The notes: generated by a model not told the origin, from the sequence alone. Shown: positions 45,813-54,386, numbered from the stretch's first letter. The stretch: 64,000 nucleotides of DNA from Rhodocyclales bacterium (GCA_016183655.1 JACPEH010000019.1:1-64000), one strand, 5' to 3'. Numbers and translations are program-made.

Positions 45813-46336
45813 TGGACGATCTTCGCCAGGCGCAGCAGGCGTGAGGAAATGACCAGCCCGGCCTTGCCCGCCCGCGTGTTGTCGACGATGAAGGACATCC
45901 GCCCGGCCTCGACGACCATGCCGATCATCATCCCCTCGCGGATCAGCTCGGAATCGTCGGTCACCGTCAGCACCGCGCCGCCTTCGCTGGCCCGGCGGAT
46001 CGCCGGCAGGCGCGGACGATCGACCTCGGTGGCGACGATCACCTGGCAATCCCCCGAGACGGCATCGGCGAGCGGATGCAGGGCGATCCGCCGCTCGTTG
46101 ACCGCCTTGCCGGCGACTCCTTGCAGCGCCCCGTACAGTGCCGAGCCCTGGCTGGCGCAGATGGTCAGCGATGCGCCCTTCAGCGCCTCCTTCGGCCACT
46201 GCGTGAACTGCACGAAGTTGTAGATGAACGCGGCCTTCAGGTCCTCCTCCGGCACCTGCTGCGCACACACCCCCGCCGACGCGACGAGGCATGTCGCGAT
46301 CGCGGCAAGCACTCGGAAGCGGAGGCGGAGTCGCAT
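45809..46336 (-). CDS. YfiR-like periplasmic regulator (DUF4154)
   Basis: A 175-residue exported protein with a signal peptide (ending GVCAQ) and the YfiR family pattern: LKAAFIYNFVQFTQWP, LTICASQG, VDRPRLPAI and the C-terminal FIVDNTRAGKAGLVISSRLLRLAKIV. In Pseudomonas, YfiR binds and inhibits the YfiN cyclase in the periplasm. Here it is translated just before the GGDEF/EAL gene and 13 bases after a TonB receptor gene, a three-gene operon seen in many proteobacteria. Confidence 0.9.
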   Translation of the reverse strand: MRLRLRFRVLAAIATCLVASAGVCAQQVPEEDLKAAFIYNFVQFTQWPKEALKGASLTICASQGSALYGALQGVAGKAVNERRIALHPLADAVSGDCQVIVATEVDRPRLPAIRRASEGGAVLTVTDDSELIREGMMIGMVVEAGRMSFIVDNTRAGKAGLVISSRLLRLAKIVQ

Positions 46337-46349
46337 GCGGCGGCCGTCC

Positions 46350-48320
46350 TCAGAAGCGGTAGCTGAGCTTCAGGCGGACATTCCGCCCGTTCTGCTCGAC
46401 GCGGTCGATCGGATCGAGCTCGCTTCCCGCCGGGTCGAAATAGCGCCGGTCGAACAGGTTGTAGAGGGACGCCGACACCTCCAGGTTGCGCGCCAGCTTC
46501 GGCGCAATCAGCGTCAGGTTGGCGATGGCGAAGCCCGGCGCCACGCTGCCGAGCTCGGTCTTCCGGCTCGACATCGCCTGCACCTCCAGCCCGGCGCGCA
46601 GTTGCTCGTCCCGGAACGGCGCCGACAGATTGGCCTTGAACAGACGCGCCGGCGAGTTGGTCAAGCGGGTGCCGCTGGCGCCATCCTCGGCGCGTTGCCA
46701 GCTGGCACCGACACGGGCGACCACGCCGCCGCGCAGGCGCCCGGTCCATTCCAGTTCGGCCCCTTTCGCGCGCACGCTGGCAACGTTGTCGAAATAGAAA
46801 CGGTCGGCAACGGCGTCGTATTGCTGCGCGATGAGGTTCGCGACGTCGTTGCGGTAAAGGCTGGCGACGATACGCTGCGACGGCGACAGCGCGTGCTCCA
46901 GCACCAGCTCGCGGCTGCGAATCGTCTCCGGCTTCAGGTTCGGGTTGGTGCGGTAACCGCTCGGAATGTCGGTCGCGTAGTAGCGCTCGAAGGCATTCGG
47001 CGGCCGGTAGGCTTCCCCGTAGAGCAGCTTGACCGCGGTCTGCGGCAGCGGCTTGTAGATCAGCGCGAGGCGCGGGCTGGTGGCGCTTGGTGCGTCGCCG
47101 ATGTTGTCGTGGCGGACGCCGACGTTGAGCAGCACCCGTTCGCCGAAGGCGATTTCGTCCTGCACGTAGATGCCGCGCGTGCTGTCGCTGACGCGCGAGT
47201 CGAGGTAGGAGACGTAGGGGGCGACGTCGAAGTTCTTCTGCCGCACGCCGTCATCGCGACGGTATTCGGCACCGAAGACGATGCGCTGGCCGCGGAAATG
47301 CGTGCTGGTGAACTGCAGCTCGCCGCCCCACATCCGCCCCTCGGCCTCGTCGCGGTTGGTATAGAGCGGCGGGCCGTAGATGAAGTCGCCGCGGTAGCGG
47401 TACTCCTGGGCATAGCCGCGCGCCGTCAACGACAGCGCCGTGGAAAGCGCCTTGCGGTACTCGGCGCTGAGCGAAGCACTCTCGTCGACAGACTCCGATC
47501 CCCTGGCATTGAACGTCTGGCCGAACGACGCAGTCGGGTTCTCCTTGCTGCGGCGGCCGGCGATCAGCCCGAGCGTCAGCTCGGCGGTGCGCAGCTTGGC
47601 GAAGAGCGTACCGCTGCGGTCGCTGTCGAGGTCGTCGGCACGGCCGCCGTGCGCCGGGTAGAAATGGTCCTGGCCGCGCTGGTAGTAGCTGCTGCCGGAA
47701 AGCAGCCAGTCGGCGCCGCCGTCGCCCGCCGCACCATGCGTCAGGCGCAGCTTGCCGGTGCCGTAGTTGCCGGCGGCCGCCGCCGCTTCGCTGCCGCGAT
47801 AGTCGCTGCCGTTCTTCGTGATCACGTTGATCACGCCGAAGAAGGCATTCGAGCCGTAGACCGACGAGCCGGCGCCAGGAACGAATTCGACGCGATCGAT
47901 GAGATCAACGTCGAGCGGCGACTCGGTGCCGACCATCGCCTGATTGAAGACGCTGTCGTTCTGGCGGATGCCGTCGACCAGCAGCAGGATGCGACTGTTG
48001 TAGTCGCCCGCCCGCGCAAAGCCGCGCACGCCGACGTAACTGAAGTAACGGTCGTAGGACACGTAGACCCCGCGCATCGAGCCGATGACCTCGCCCAGCG
48101 TGCGATAACCGAAACTGCGGATGTCATCGGCGGTGACCACCGACACCGCCGCCGGCGCATCGATGGCCTGCTGGCGGAACTTCGATGCGCTCTGCACTTC
48201 GACCTGCATCAGCTGCTCGATCGACAGTTCGGTCAGGTCCGCCACGGCCGCGCGGCCGTCGCCCATCGCGAACGCCAGCAGGCATGCCGCGGCCGTCGCA
48301 TGCAAGTACATCTGCCTCAT
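46350..48320 (-). CDS. TonB-dependent outer-membrane receptor
   Basis: A ~656-residue receptor. After a signal peptide comes LTELSIEQLMQVEV, an N-terminal motif of the receptor subgroup linked to YfiR/GGDEF genes. The plug domain follows (SVVTADDIRSFGYRTLGEVI, RILLLVDGIRQND, VEFVPGAGSSVYGSNAFFGVINVITK), then the beta-barrel ending in VRLKLSYRF with a terminal phenylalanine. Its ligand is unknown. Two adjacent ATGs follow a GGGAGG site; I used 48320. The receptor may signal nutrient status to the cyclase encoded downstream (inference). Confidence 0.9.
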   Translation of the reverse strand: MRQMYLHATAAACLLAFAMGDGRAAVADLTELSIEQLMQVEVQSASKFRQQAIDAPAAVSVVTADDIRSFGYRTLGEVIGSMRGVYVSYDRYFSYVGVRGFARAGDYNSRILLLVDGIRQNDSVFNQAMVGTESPLDVDLIDRVEFVPGAGSSVYGSNAFFGVINVITKNGSDYRGSEAAAAAGNYGTGKLRLTHGAAGDGGADWLLSGSSYYQRGQDHFYPAHGGRADDLDSDRSGTLFAKLRTAELTLGLIAGRRSKENPTASFGQTFNARGSESVDESASLSAEYRKALSTALSLTARGYAQEYRYRGDFIYGPPLYTNRDEAEGRMWGGELQFTSTHFRGQRIVFGAEYRRDDGVRQKNFDVAPYVSYLDSRVSDSTRGIYVQDEIAFGERVLLNVGVRHDNIGDAPSATSPRLALIYKPLPQTAVKLLYGEAYRPPNAFERYYATDIPSGYRTNPNLKPETIRSRELVLEHALSPSQRIVASLYRNDVANLIAQQYDAVADRFYFDNVASVRAKGAELEWTGRLRGGVVARVGASWQRAEDGASGTRLTNSPARLFKANLSAPFRDEQLRAGLEVQAMSSRKTELGSVAPGFAIANLTLIAPKLARNLEVSASLYNLFDRRYFDPAGSELDPIDRVEQNGRNVRLKLSYRF

Positions 48321-48521
48321 CATCCCTCCCCCGGCACTTCCGATCGCGCCTTTATGCAACGATTTTAAACCTTGTGGTCACAATGCGTTACAGCAAGTTA
48401 CCCAACTCCTGACTACCGCAGCGCAACCCGTTGCGTTGATTGCCCCAAGGCCGGAACGAAATCGAACGAATCGAACGGTCCGACCGGGAAACGAACCAAA
48501 CCAACGTCAAGGAGATTCAAC

Positions 48522-48890
48522 ATGCTGAAGAAGATCATCGCCATCACCATCGCCGCCGCTTTCGGTACTGCCGCCATCGCCCAGACCGCCACCCCGGCGA
48601 CCCCTGCAACGCCGGCCACCCCGGCAAAACCCGCGGTCGAAGCCGCCAAGCCGGCCACCCCGGCCACGCCCGCCACGCCGGCCGCAGCGGCAACCCCGGC
48701 CGCCGAGAAGAAGGCCGACACCGCCAAGCCCGCCGAGATGAAGAAGGAAGGGAAGAAGATGGACAAGGCCAAGGGCAAGAAGAAGGGCGCCGAGAAACAG
48801 ACTGAAGCTGCGCCGGCCGCTCCTGCCGCCGCCGCCCCGGCTCCGGCCGCCGCTCCGGCAGCCGCCAAGCCGGCTGAAGCCAAGAAGTAA
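48522..48890 (+). CDS. Ala/Pro/Lys-rich low-complexity secreted protein
   Basis: A 122-residue protein with a signal peptide (LKKIIAITIAAAFGTAAIAQ). The mature part is almost only Ala, Pro, Thr and Lys, with TPATPATPA repeats, then a highly basic KKEGKKMDKAKGKKKG block and an Ala/Pro tail. No enzyme fold is expected; it may be a periplasmic spacer or nucleic-acid- or polyanion-binding protein. An AAGGAG site precedes the ATG and a strong terminator follows, so it is a monocistronic gene. Confidence 0.75.
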   Translation: MLKKIIAITIAAAFGTAAIAQTATPATPATPATPAKPAVEAAKPATPATPATPAAAATPAAEKKADTAKPAEMKKEGKKMDKAKGKKKGAEKQTEAAPAAPAAAAPAPAAAPAAAKPAEAKK

Positions 48891-48907
48891 TCCGGCGGCA
48901 CAAACAG

Positions 48908-48937
48908 AAAGGGGATGCCCTCGGGCATCCCCTTTTT
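48908..48937. terminator. Bidirectional rho-independent terminator
   Basis: AAAGGGGATGCC-CTCG-GGCATCCCCTTTTT, a perfect stem with a CTCG tetraloop and T-runs in both directions. It separates the convergent Ala/Pro-rich and cytochrome genes. Confidence 0.93.
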
Positions 48938-48956
48938 CGTCGACTCGTCGGTCCGC

Positions 48957-49403
48957 TTACTTCGCCAGGCCGACCAGGTGCTCGACCGCCGCCTTCACCT
49001 CGGCGTCGCTCAGGTCGGCGGCGCCGCCCTTCGGCGGCATTGCGCCCTTACCGTCGATGACGCTCTTCACCAGCGCGGCCGCGCCCTTGCCGATACGCGG
49101 CGCCCACGCTGCCTTGTCGCCCGCCTTGGGCGCACCGGCAGCACCGCTGGCATGGCAGGCCTGGCACACCGTGCCGTACACCGCAGCGCCATCGCGCGGC
49201 TTGCCGCCGGCAGCCGGCGCCGCCTTCTGCAGTTCGACGCGGGCGACCGGCTGGATGCGCTGGTCGGCCTCGTCGCTGCCTGCACCGGCCGGGGCCGTGC
49301 CCTTGCCCAGTTTCGCCAGCGGCACCAGCGCCACGACCAGCAGCACCGCAACGGCGATAACCACGTACATGATCGACGTGGACGAATGAGCTTTCTCTGC
49401 CAT
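48957..49403 (-). CDS. Class I c-type cytochrome (c5-like)
   Basis: A 148-residue protein anchored by one N-terminal helix (IMYVVIAVAVLLVVALVPL). The single haem site is CQACH (~residue 80), followed by a methionine ligand candidate in KGAMPPKGG, which fits cytochrome c5/c555 types. It carries electrons in the periplasm, probably to a terminal oxidase or reductase. It is a single gene, ended by the shared terminator at 48908-48937. Confidence 0.9.
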   Translation of the reverse strand: MAEKAHSSTSIMYVVIAVAVLLVVALVPLAKLGKGTAPAGAGSDEADQRIQPVARVELQKAAPAAGGKPRDGAAVYGTVCQACHASGAAGAPKAGDKAAWAPRIGKGAAALVKSVIDGKGAMPPKGGAADLSDAEVKAAVEHLVGLAK

Positions 49404-49525
49404 GGGGGGAATTCCTCTAATGATTGTTGATATAAGGCGTTGATTATAACGCCCTTCCCCATGCTGCTAGAAGGGTCAAGTTGGACGCGGCGGACGAAAC
49501 CCGTTATCCTTGACGCCCTTTCCGC

Positions 49526-49602
49526 GCGCCCGTAGCTCAGCTGGATAGAGTACTGCCCTCCGAAGGCAGGGGTCGGACGTTCGAATCGTCTCGGGCGCGC
49601 CA
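49526..49602 (+). tRNA. tRNA-Arg (anticodon CCG)
   Basis: A 77-base cloverleaf: acceptor GCGCCCG pairing with CGGGCGC, D-arm TAGCTCAGCTGGATAGAGTA, anticodon stem CTGCC/GGCAG around the loop CTCCGAA (anticodon CCG), a T-arm with GTTCGAA, discriminator G, and an encoded CCA. Its last 18 bases are repeated at 52222-52239, marking an integration site. Confidence 0.96.
49585..49602 (+). repeat. Attachment-site copy 1 (tRNA 3' end)
   Basis: ATCGTCTCGGGCGCGCCA at the tRNA end, identical to 52222-52239. It is one boundary of the small island. Confidence 0.9.
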
Positions 49603-49611
49603 GTCATACAT

Positions 49612-49650
49612 GACAAAGGGCACTTCTTGCGAAGTGCCCTTTGTCGTTTT
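49612..49650 (+). terminator. Terminator after tRNA-Arg, island-borne
   Basis: GACAAAGGGCACTTC-TTGC-GAAGTGCCCTTTGTC, a perfect 15-base stem with TTGC loop, then GTTTT. It lies inside the island and likely ends the tRNA transcript in place of the displaced host terminator. Confidence 0.9.
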
Positions 49651-49858
49651 CACGCTCGCTTCGCCGCAAGCGCCCCCTCCCCAAGTGCAGCGGGAGTTTC
49701 CGCAACGCAGACCGTCTCCACACTTCCAGCGTGTGCCCCCCGGCCACCGAACCTCTCTTGAGATGCGCATGCCCAAAGCGTATTCTCTCGTCCTATTCAA
49801 TATCGATGTACCTATAGCCCCCCGTGTTACTTGAACGGAGGGAGCGTGAGACCAAAAC

Positions 49859-52157
49859 ATGTCTACTCAACAAACTGACTACGACTTCGAAAACGAAACT
49901 CGGCGAATTGCCAGAGCAAAGTGGCCTAGCGCGCAATACTCAGGAGCGCAGATGCTCGAAGGAAGAGAGCGTGACGGAATTTTCGAAACTGAGGATTCAA
50001 TTCATTTCATTGAGGCTACTGTTTCCGGAGGAGCGGGAAAAGCGAGGGAAGATACAAAAAAATTATTCAGAGCAGTTGCTGATCACAATCGTTCTGGTTC
50101 CCTAAAGGTTGCGCGCGGTTGGTTCATCACAAAAAATGAACCCACTGCCGACCAAAGAAAGGAAGTGCAGGAGCACGGAAAAGGCCAAGTAATTGCCATC
50201 TCATACTCACAATTTCAGCAAAGCCTTGTTGATGTTCGGGCCTATTTTGCTGCTCGAGAGCAACATATTTTTGGAAGCGTCCAAGATTTTTCTACAGACG
50301 CAAAAACACCTGCTGTCCCTTTTGTTGAAATCGGTTTTTCGGACACTGCTTCAGGAGAGATTCTTTATGTTCGGGATATAGTAAATGGACTGATTTCAGC
50401 GAAAAATTTTGCTTTGATTGGCCAGTATGGCGCAGGGAAAAGCATGTCGTTGCGAGAGGTCTATTTCTTGCTCAAGGACAAATATGTTCGCAATGCAACG
50501 TCAAAATTCCCCATTTATATAAATCTGCGCGAACACTCTGGGCAACGTGATCCGGTCGAGCTATTGGAACGACACGCCCGTAGCATTGGGTTCGAATCCC
50601 CAACTTCTCTAATTCGTGCATGGAGAGCCGGATTTGTTGTTTTGCTGGTAGACGGCTTCGATGAAGTGACCTCATTAGGAGTTCAGGGGACTTGGAAGAA
50701 ATTAAAAGACTTGCGAATGCGGTCGCTCGAAGGAATTCGCAGGCTAATTCGGGATAGCGGCGAATTGGGTGTTGTGGTTGCAGGTGAGCAATTATTTCGA
50801 AACGCCGGCTGAGCTATTTTCAGCTTTGGGCCTCCGAGATTCTAGGCTCCTTAGCGTTGATGAATTTTCCGATGAGCAAATTGCAAATTTCCTAAATCGC
50901 TTCCCTTCAAAACATAGCGGGAAACCCTTGCCAGAATGGCTGCCAACACGCCCTTTACTTCTAGGTTACCTTGCATCAAAGGGCTTACTTGAAGACCTTT
51001 CATCTTCTGAAAATTTACCTGATGCCGTTGATGGATGGGACTACTTGCTCGAACGCATTTATCAGCGTGAAGAGCGAATTGAATCCAATCTGGATGGGGC
51101 AACCCTTCGACGTATTCTTGAGCGTGTAGCTACTCTTGCACGAAATGCATCAGACCAGCTGGGGCCTATAACGCGTACTGAACTTTTTTCCGCGTTCAGT
51201 GAAGTGTGCGGTTATGAGCCTGATGAACAAGGAGTTCTTGCAATTCAGCGCCTGCCCGGCCTAGGGATGTATCGCGCGGAAGACGAAAGTAGATGTTTTG
51301 TTGACAAAGAATTGGTTGGAGTTTGCACAGGCCGAGAATTGTTGAATTTCATAGAGTCACCCTATGAAGCTGTGAAAAATAAACTATGGGTGGATACGAT
51401 GAATTCTTGCGATTCTGCAATTGGGCCTGTCGGCGCTGAGTACTGTAGTCGAAAGCTCAGAGCCGCAGGTGATGCCAGAGGCGCATTGCGACAGACGATT
51501 ACCTTTCTGAACAGCCGTTCCGACATCCAGTGTGCAAAAGCGGATATCTCAGCGGTAATGCTAACTGCAAATATCGAATTGGACCTCAATTTTAATATTG
51601 AGGAAATTTCATTCTCAAACCTACCAATCGAATTTGTTAGCGATACATCTGACTACGGGAAGCTACAGTTTTCCCATTGTTTCTTTTCTGAAATCCATCT
51701 TGAATCAGGAATCGATCAAAAACGTTTGCCGGTTTTCTCAGGTTGCATGTTTGATAGAGTTTCTGGTCGGATATCCGTGGCCGATTTGCCAAGTACGAAT
51801 TTTCATTCTGGCTGCGAGTTTTCTGCTTTCGATGAGGCAGGGTCAAGTGTCGCAATACGAGCTGGTCAGTCGAGCACACCCGAAAAAGTATTACTAATTA
51901 CTTTACGCAAACTCTACATCCAGAGTCTTTCTGGGCGGATAGAGAGTGCCCTACATCGGGGGCTAGACGTCGATGAGCGAAGGTATGTAAATGACATTCT
52001 TCGCTTGCTAAAGCGCCATGGGCTAGCGACCGATTATTCCAAGGGAAACGGAGTAATCTGGTTGCCTGTGCGAAAAGCACTGGAGCGTGTTAAGCGCATC
52101 CTCATAGCTCCGGCAGAGTGCGGGGAAAAATTAATAGCCGAAGCCCGCGCTCTGTAA
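49859..52157 (+). pseudogene. NACHT-type NTPase with nuclease-like N-terminus, one frameshift
   Basis: About 765 codons over two frames. Frame 1 (49859-50812) has a ~130-residue N-terminus that looks like a Mrr/PD-(D/E)XK fold (FENETRRIARAKWP, GRERDGIF, HFIEATVS, ARGWFITKNEPTADQR). A NACHT domain follows, with Walker A LIGQYGAGKSMS (~residue 190) and Walker B VVLLVDGFDEV (~262). At ~50790 the reading must move +1, from VVAGE into NYFETPAELFSAL, and continues to 52157 with a helical NACHT remainder, a beta-rich region and a winged-helix-like end. Bacterial NACHT proteins include phage-defence sensors. The shift may be a real mutation, programmed, or a sequence error; classed as pseudogene because of it. 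Confidence 0.75.
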
Positions 52158-52221
52158 TACTTTGGATTTGTTCGGACAAAATCTACCGTATTGCTAAGAT
52201 TAACGTCCAGTGCCCAGAATC

Positions 52222-52239
52222 ATCGTCTCGGGCGCGCCA
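52222..52239 (+). repeat. Attachment-site copy 2 (right end of island)
   Basis: Second copy of the 18-base tRNA-Arg 3' end. Only these bases match; upstream the sequence differs from the tRNA T-arm, so it is a bare attachment remnant, not a second tRNA. Confidence 0.9.
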
Positions 52240-52249
52240 AAAAACATGA

Positions 52250-52283
52250 AAAAGGGCCGGTTCCCCATGGAATCGGCCCTTTT
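52250..52283 (+). terminator. Terminator just outside the island
   Basis: AAAAGGGCCGGTTCC-CCAT-GGAATCGGCCCTTTT with one G-T pair and flanking A/T runs, eleven bases after the right repeat. It is most simply the original tRNA-Arg terminator, now separated from the tRNA, and also ends the convergent terB gene. Confidence 0.87.
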
Positions 52284-52333
52284 GTTTTCCGGCTCGGCAG
52301 CAGAAGTTCGAGAAGCTCGTTTTAACTGCCGAA

Positions 52334-52822
52334 TCAAGCGCCTCCACCCGTCGACGGCGGCAGCCCGGTCGCCTCGCGCGCCCGCTGCTTGGCGGCGATG
52401 TAGTCGGCGTGGCCGACGTGGAGCAGGTCGGCGATCTTGCGCATCAGGTGCGATTCGTGGGCGTCGAGGTGGCCGTCGCACATCGCGACGCGCCACAGGT
52501 TTTCGACGATGCGGACCTTCTGCCCGGCGTCGCAGGCCTTGTTGATCAGCGACGTGAACTGGTGGTAGCCGCTGGCCTGGCGGGCTTCCTGCTCGGCGAA
52601 CGACATCAGCGCCGCCAGCTGCGCCGGATCGAGGCCGAACTGCTGGCGCAGCGTCTGCGCGACCGAGTCGCGCTCGGCATCGGCGAGGCGGTTGTCCATG
52701 CGCATCATTTCCAGCAGCAGCGCGGCGGTCGCGACCTGCAGCGCCTTTTCCCCGCCGGCCGCGGCCGGGCGCGTTCCGGGTTCGATGAACTGGCTGAAGA
52801 ATTCCTTGATGCCGGCAATCAT
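52334..52822 (-). CDS. TerB family protein
   Basis: A 162-residue helical protein of the TerB/TerB-N-like family. A core runs from EKALQVATAALLLEMMRMDNRLADAERD to LWRVAMCDGHLDAHESHLMRKIADLL, with the paired acidic metal-site helices (MDNRLADAE and CDGHLDAHE). The start at 52822 has GGAGA upstream; the ATG at 52834 does not. Despite the tellurite name, single-copy TerB proteins are widespread with unclear roles. It is encoded alone, converging on the island. Confidence 0.82.
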   Translation of the reverse strand: MIAGIKEFFSQFIEPGTRPAAAGGEKALQVATAALLLEMMRMDNRLADAERDSVAQTLRQQFGLDPAQLAALMSFAEQEARQASGYHQFTSLINKACDAGQKVRIVENLWRVAMCDGHLDAHESHLMRKIADLLHVGHADYIAAKQRAREATGLPPSTGGGA

Positions 52823-52984
52823 TGCGGTCTCCATGACGGGCCGCCGGCAGCGGCGGCGGCAAGCGCGGATTGTAGCGCGCCGCCGATCGGCATCCGCCAC
52901 CGCCACCCGCGCGCCGTATTCTCTTCCGCCGCGGGCCGTCTACACTGCTGGCATGCGCGCCTTCCCCCGCCCCGCACGGACACC

Positions 52985-53539
52985 ATGAGAACGCCCCTTG
53001 CCGCAAAGCGCTTGTACAGCGCGCTGGTCGGCGGGCTGGCGCTCGCCGCAGCCGGCGGCACCTTGGCCGGAGAACGCTGGCTGTACCTCGGCGACACCGC
53101 CCCCTCGATGTCGTGGCCGGCGGCGCAGATCAGCATCAACCTGGACAGCCTGCGCGAACGCGGCCGGCGCCACGAGATCTGGGAGCGCACGTTGTTCATG
53201 CCGGAGCCGTCGCAGCAGTGGACCTGGCTGCCGACCGACGGACCGCCGGAGCGGCGCACGCTGTGGTCGATCCGCTGCTCGCGCATGGCGATGGCCATCA
53301 TCACCCGCGGCCTGGCCGGCTCGTTCGAGCCGCGCGCCGAAAAGCTGCAGTACTACGTTCCGGCGCCGGGCAGCGCCGACGCGGCCGTGCTGGAAGCGAC
53401 CTGCGGCCGGGTCCGGCCGGCCGCACCGGCGACGGAAGCGGCGCCTGCCGAACCCTTGCCGGCGGACCAGCGGGCGGCCTGGCGAATCCTGGAACGCCCG
53501 CCGGCCGCCTATATCGACATCGAGGACGAGGACGACTGA
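52985..53539 (+). CDS. Exported hypothetical protein
   Basis: A 184-residue protein with a signal peptide (LVGGLALAAAGGTLAGE). The mature part has two cysteines (ISIRC-type CSRM and EATCGR), a beta-rich region with WTWLP, and a Pro/Ala-rich linker before an acidic C-terminus. The pattern of short strands, including a segment like DSLRERGRRHEIWERTLF, recalls the surface-adhesin E-like fold, but I do not recognise it firmly. Its stop codon overlaps the first base of the MITE-like element by one base. Confidence 0.6.
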   Translation: MRTPLAAKRLYSALVGGLALAAAGGTLAGERWLYLGDTAPSMSWPAAQISINLDSLRERGRRHEIWERTLFMPEPSQQWTWLPTDGPPERRTLWSIRCSRMAMAIITRGLAGSFEPRAEKLQYYVPAPGSADAAVLEATCGRVRPAAPATEAAPAEPLPADQRAAWRILERPPAAYIDIEDEDD

Positions 53540-53681
53540 GAGCTTGTGAATAAATCTACTGCGCGATCCGATTGCTTCGTTGGGCGGTGCTCGCTCCTCG
53601 CCTATCCGATTGACATGTCTCGTTGCTGCGCTCCGTCCGCCTCGCACTCGGACCGCTCGCTACGATTTCTTCACAAGCTCT
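53539..53681. mobile_element. 143-bp MITE-like element with 18-bp terminal inverted repeats
   Basis: The ends are AGAGCTTGTGAATAAATC (53539-53556) and its inverse, GATTTCTTCACAAGCTCT (53664-53681), matching 17 of 18 bases. The interior has no open frame of note. The form suits a miniature element mobilised by an IS transposase elsewhere in the genome. No clear target duplication is visible, and its left end touches the stop codon of the preceding gene. Confidence 0.75.
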
Positions 53682-53708
53682 GAGCGGCAGCCGCCCCGCC
53701 GTCGTCAT

Positions 53709-54293
53709 TCAATCGCCGAGGTCGATCCCCTCGCCAGTGGCGTAGAAGGCGCCGCCGGCCACGTAGTGCAGCGTCCGCCGGGCGTCGGGGGCCGCCGCAA
53801 AATGCCAGCGCCCGTCGGCGAACACCTGCGGATCAGCCCAGGCGGCGACGACTTCGCCGATGAACAGGTCGTAGCGCTGCTCGTTGTGCGCCTCCGGAAC
53901 GACGCGGCACTCCAGCCAGCCGACGCAGCCGGCGAGCAGCGGCGCCTCGACCTGCGTGGCCGGCAGCGTGTGCAGGCCGAAGCGGGCGAGCTTGTCGCCG
54001 GCGCATTCCGGGTCGCGGCCGCTGCACGAGCCGACGGCGAGCACGGTTTCCGCCTGCGCGCGGCACGGTACGTTGAGCACGAAGCTGCCGGAGGCCTCGA
54101 TCAGTTCGCGGGTGAAGGTGCTCTTGTCGACCACCACCGCCACCTTCGGCGGACTGAAGTCGAGCGGCATCGTCCAGGCGGCGGCCATGACGTTGCGGCG
54201 GCCGGCGTGGGCGCTGGTGACGACGGTCACCGGGCCGTGGTTGAGCAGGCGGTAGGCGCGGGCGAGGTCGACGGGGACGGGGGCGGCAGTCAC
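53709..54293 (-). CDS. Flavin reductase family protein
   Basis: A 194-residue FMN-binding split-barrel protein: GPVTVVTSAHAGRRNVMAAAWTMPLDFSPPKVAVVVDKSTFTREL is the FMN-binding region, with FVLNVPCRAQ and GWLECRVV further on. It probably reduces or uses flavin in the cytoplasm. I use the GTG at 54293; the frame continues far upstream as a GC-rich shadow without a supported start. Transcribed away from the NERD helicase gene. Confidence 0.85.
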   Translation of the reverse strand: MTAAPVPVDLARAYRLLNHGPVTVVTSAHAGRRNVMAAAWTMPLDFSPPKVAVVVDKSTFTRELIEASGSFVLNVPCRAQAETVLAVGSCSGRDPECAGDKLARFGLHTLPATQVEAPLLAGCVGWLECRVVPEAHNEQRYDLFIGEVVAAWADPQVFADGRWHFAAAPDARRTLHYVAGGAFYATGEGIDLGD

Positions 54294-54386
54294 GGGGCGG
54301 GTCCGGAAAAGTTCGGGTTTGAGGGCCGCCCATTTTGCCCTAGGATGGCGCCAACACCGACCGCAGGACGGAATCCCCTCACCACC

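Larger units (their letters stand above)
49603..52239 (+). mobile_element. Small genomic island in tRNA-Arg carrying a NACHT NTPase
   Basis: A 2637-base segment bounded by an exact 18-base direct repeat of the tRNA 3' end. The GC is plainly much lower than in the flanking genes. It holds a terminator next to the tRNA, about 200 bases without a recognisable gene, one NTPase gene (two frames) and the right repeat. No integrase, excisionase or transposase is encoded, so mobility would need factors supplied elsewhere, or the island is a remnant. Confidence 0.85.

Noticed and set aside
49585..52239. An integrase or transposase within the tRNA-Arg island
   Set aside because: All frames between the repeats were read; nothing resembling a tyrosine or serine recombinase was found.
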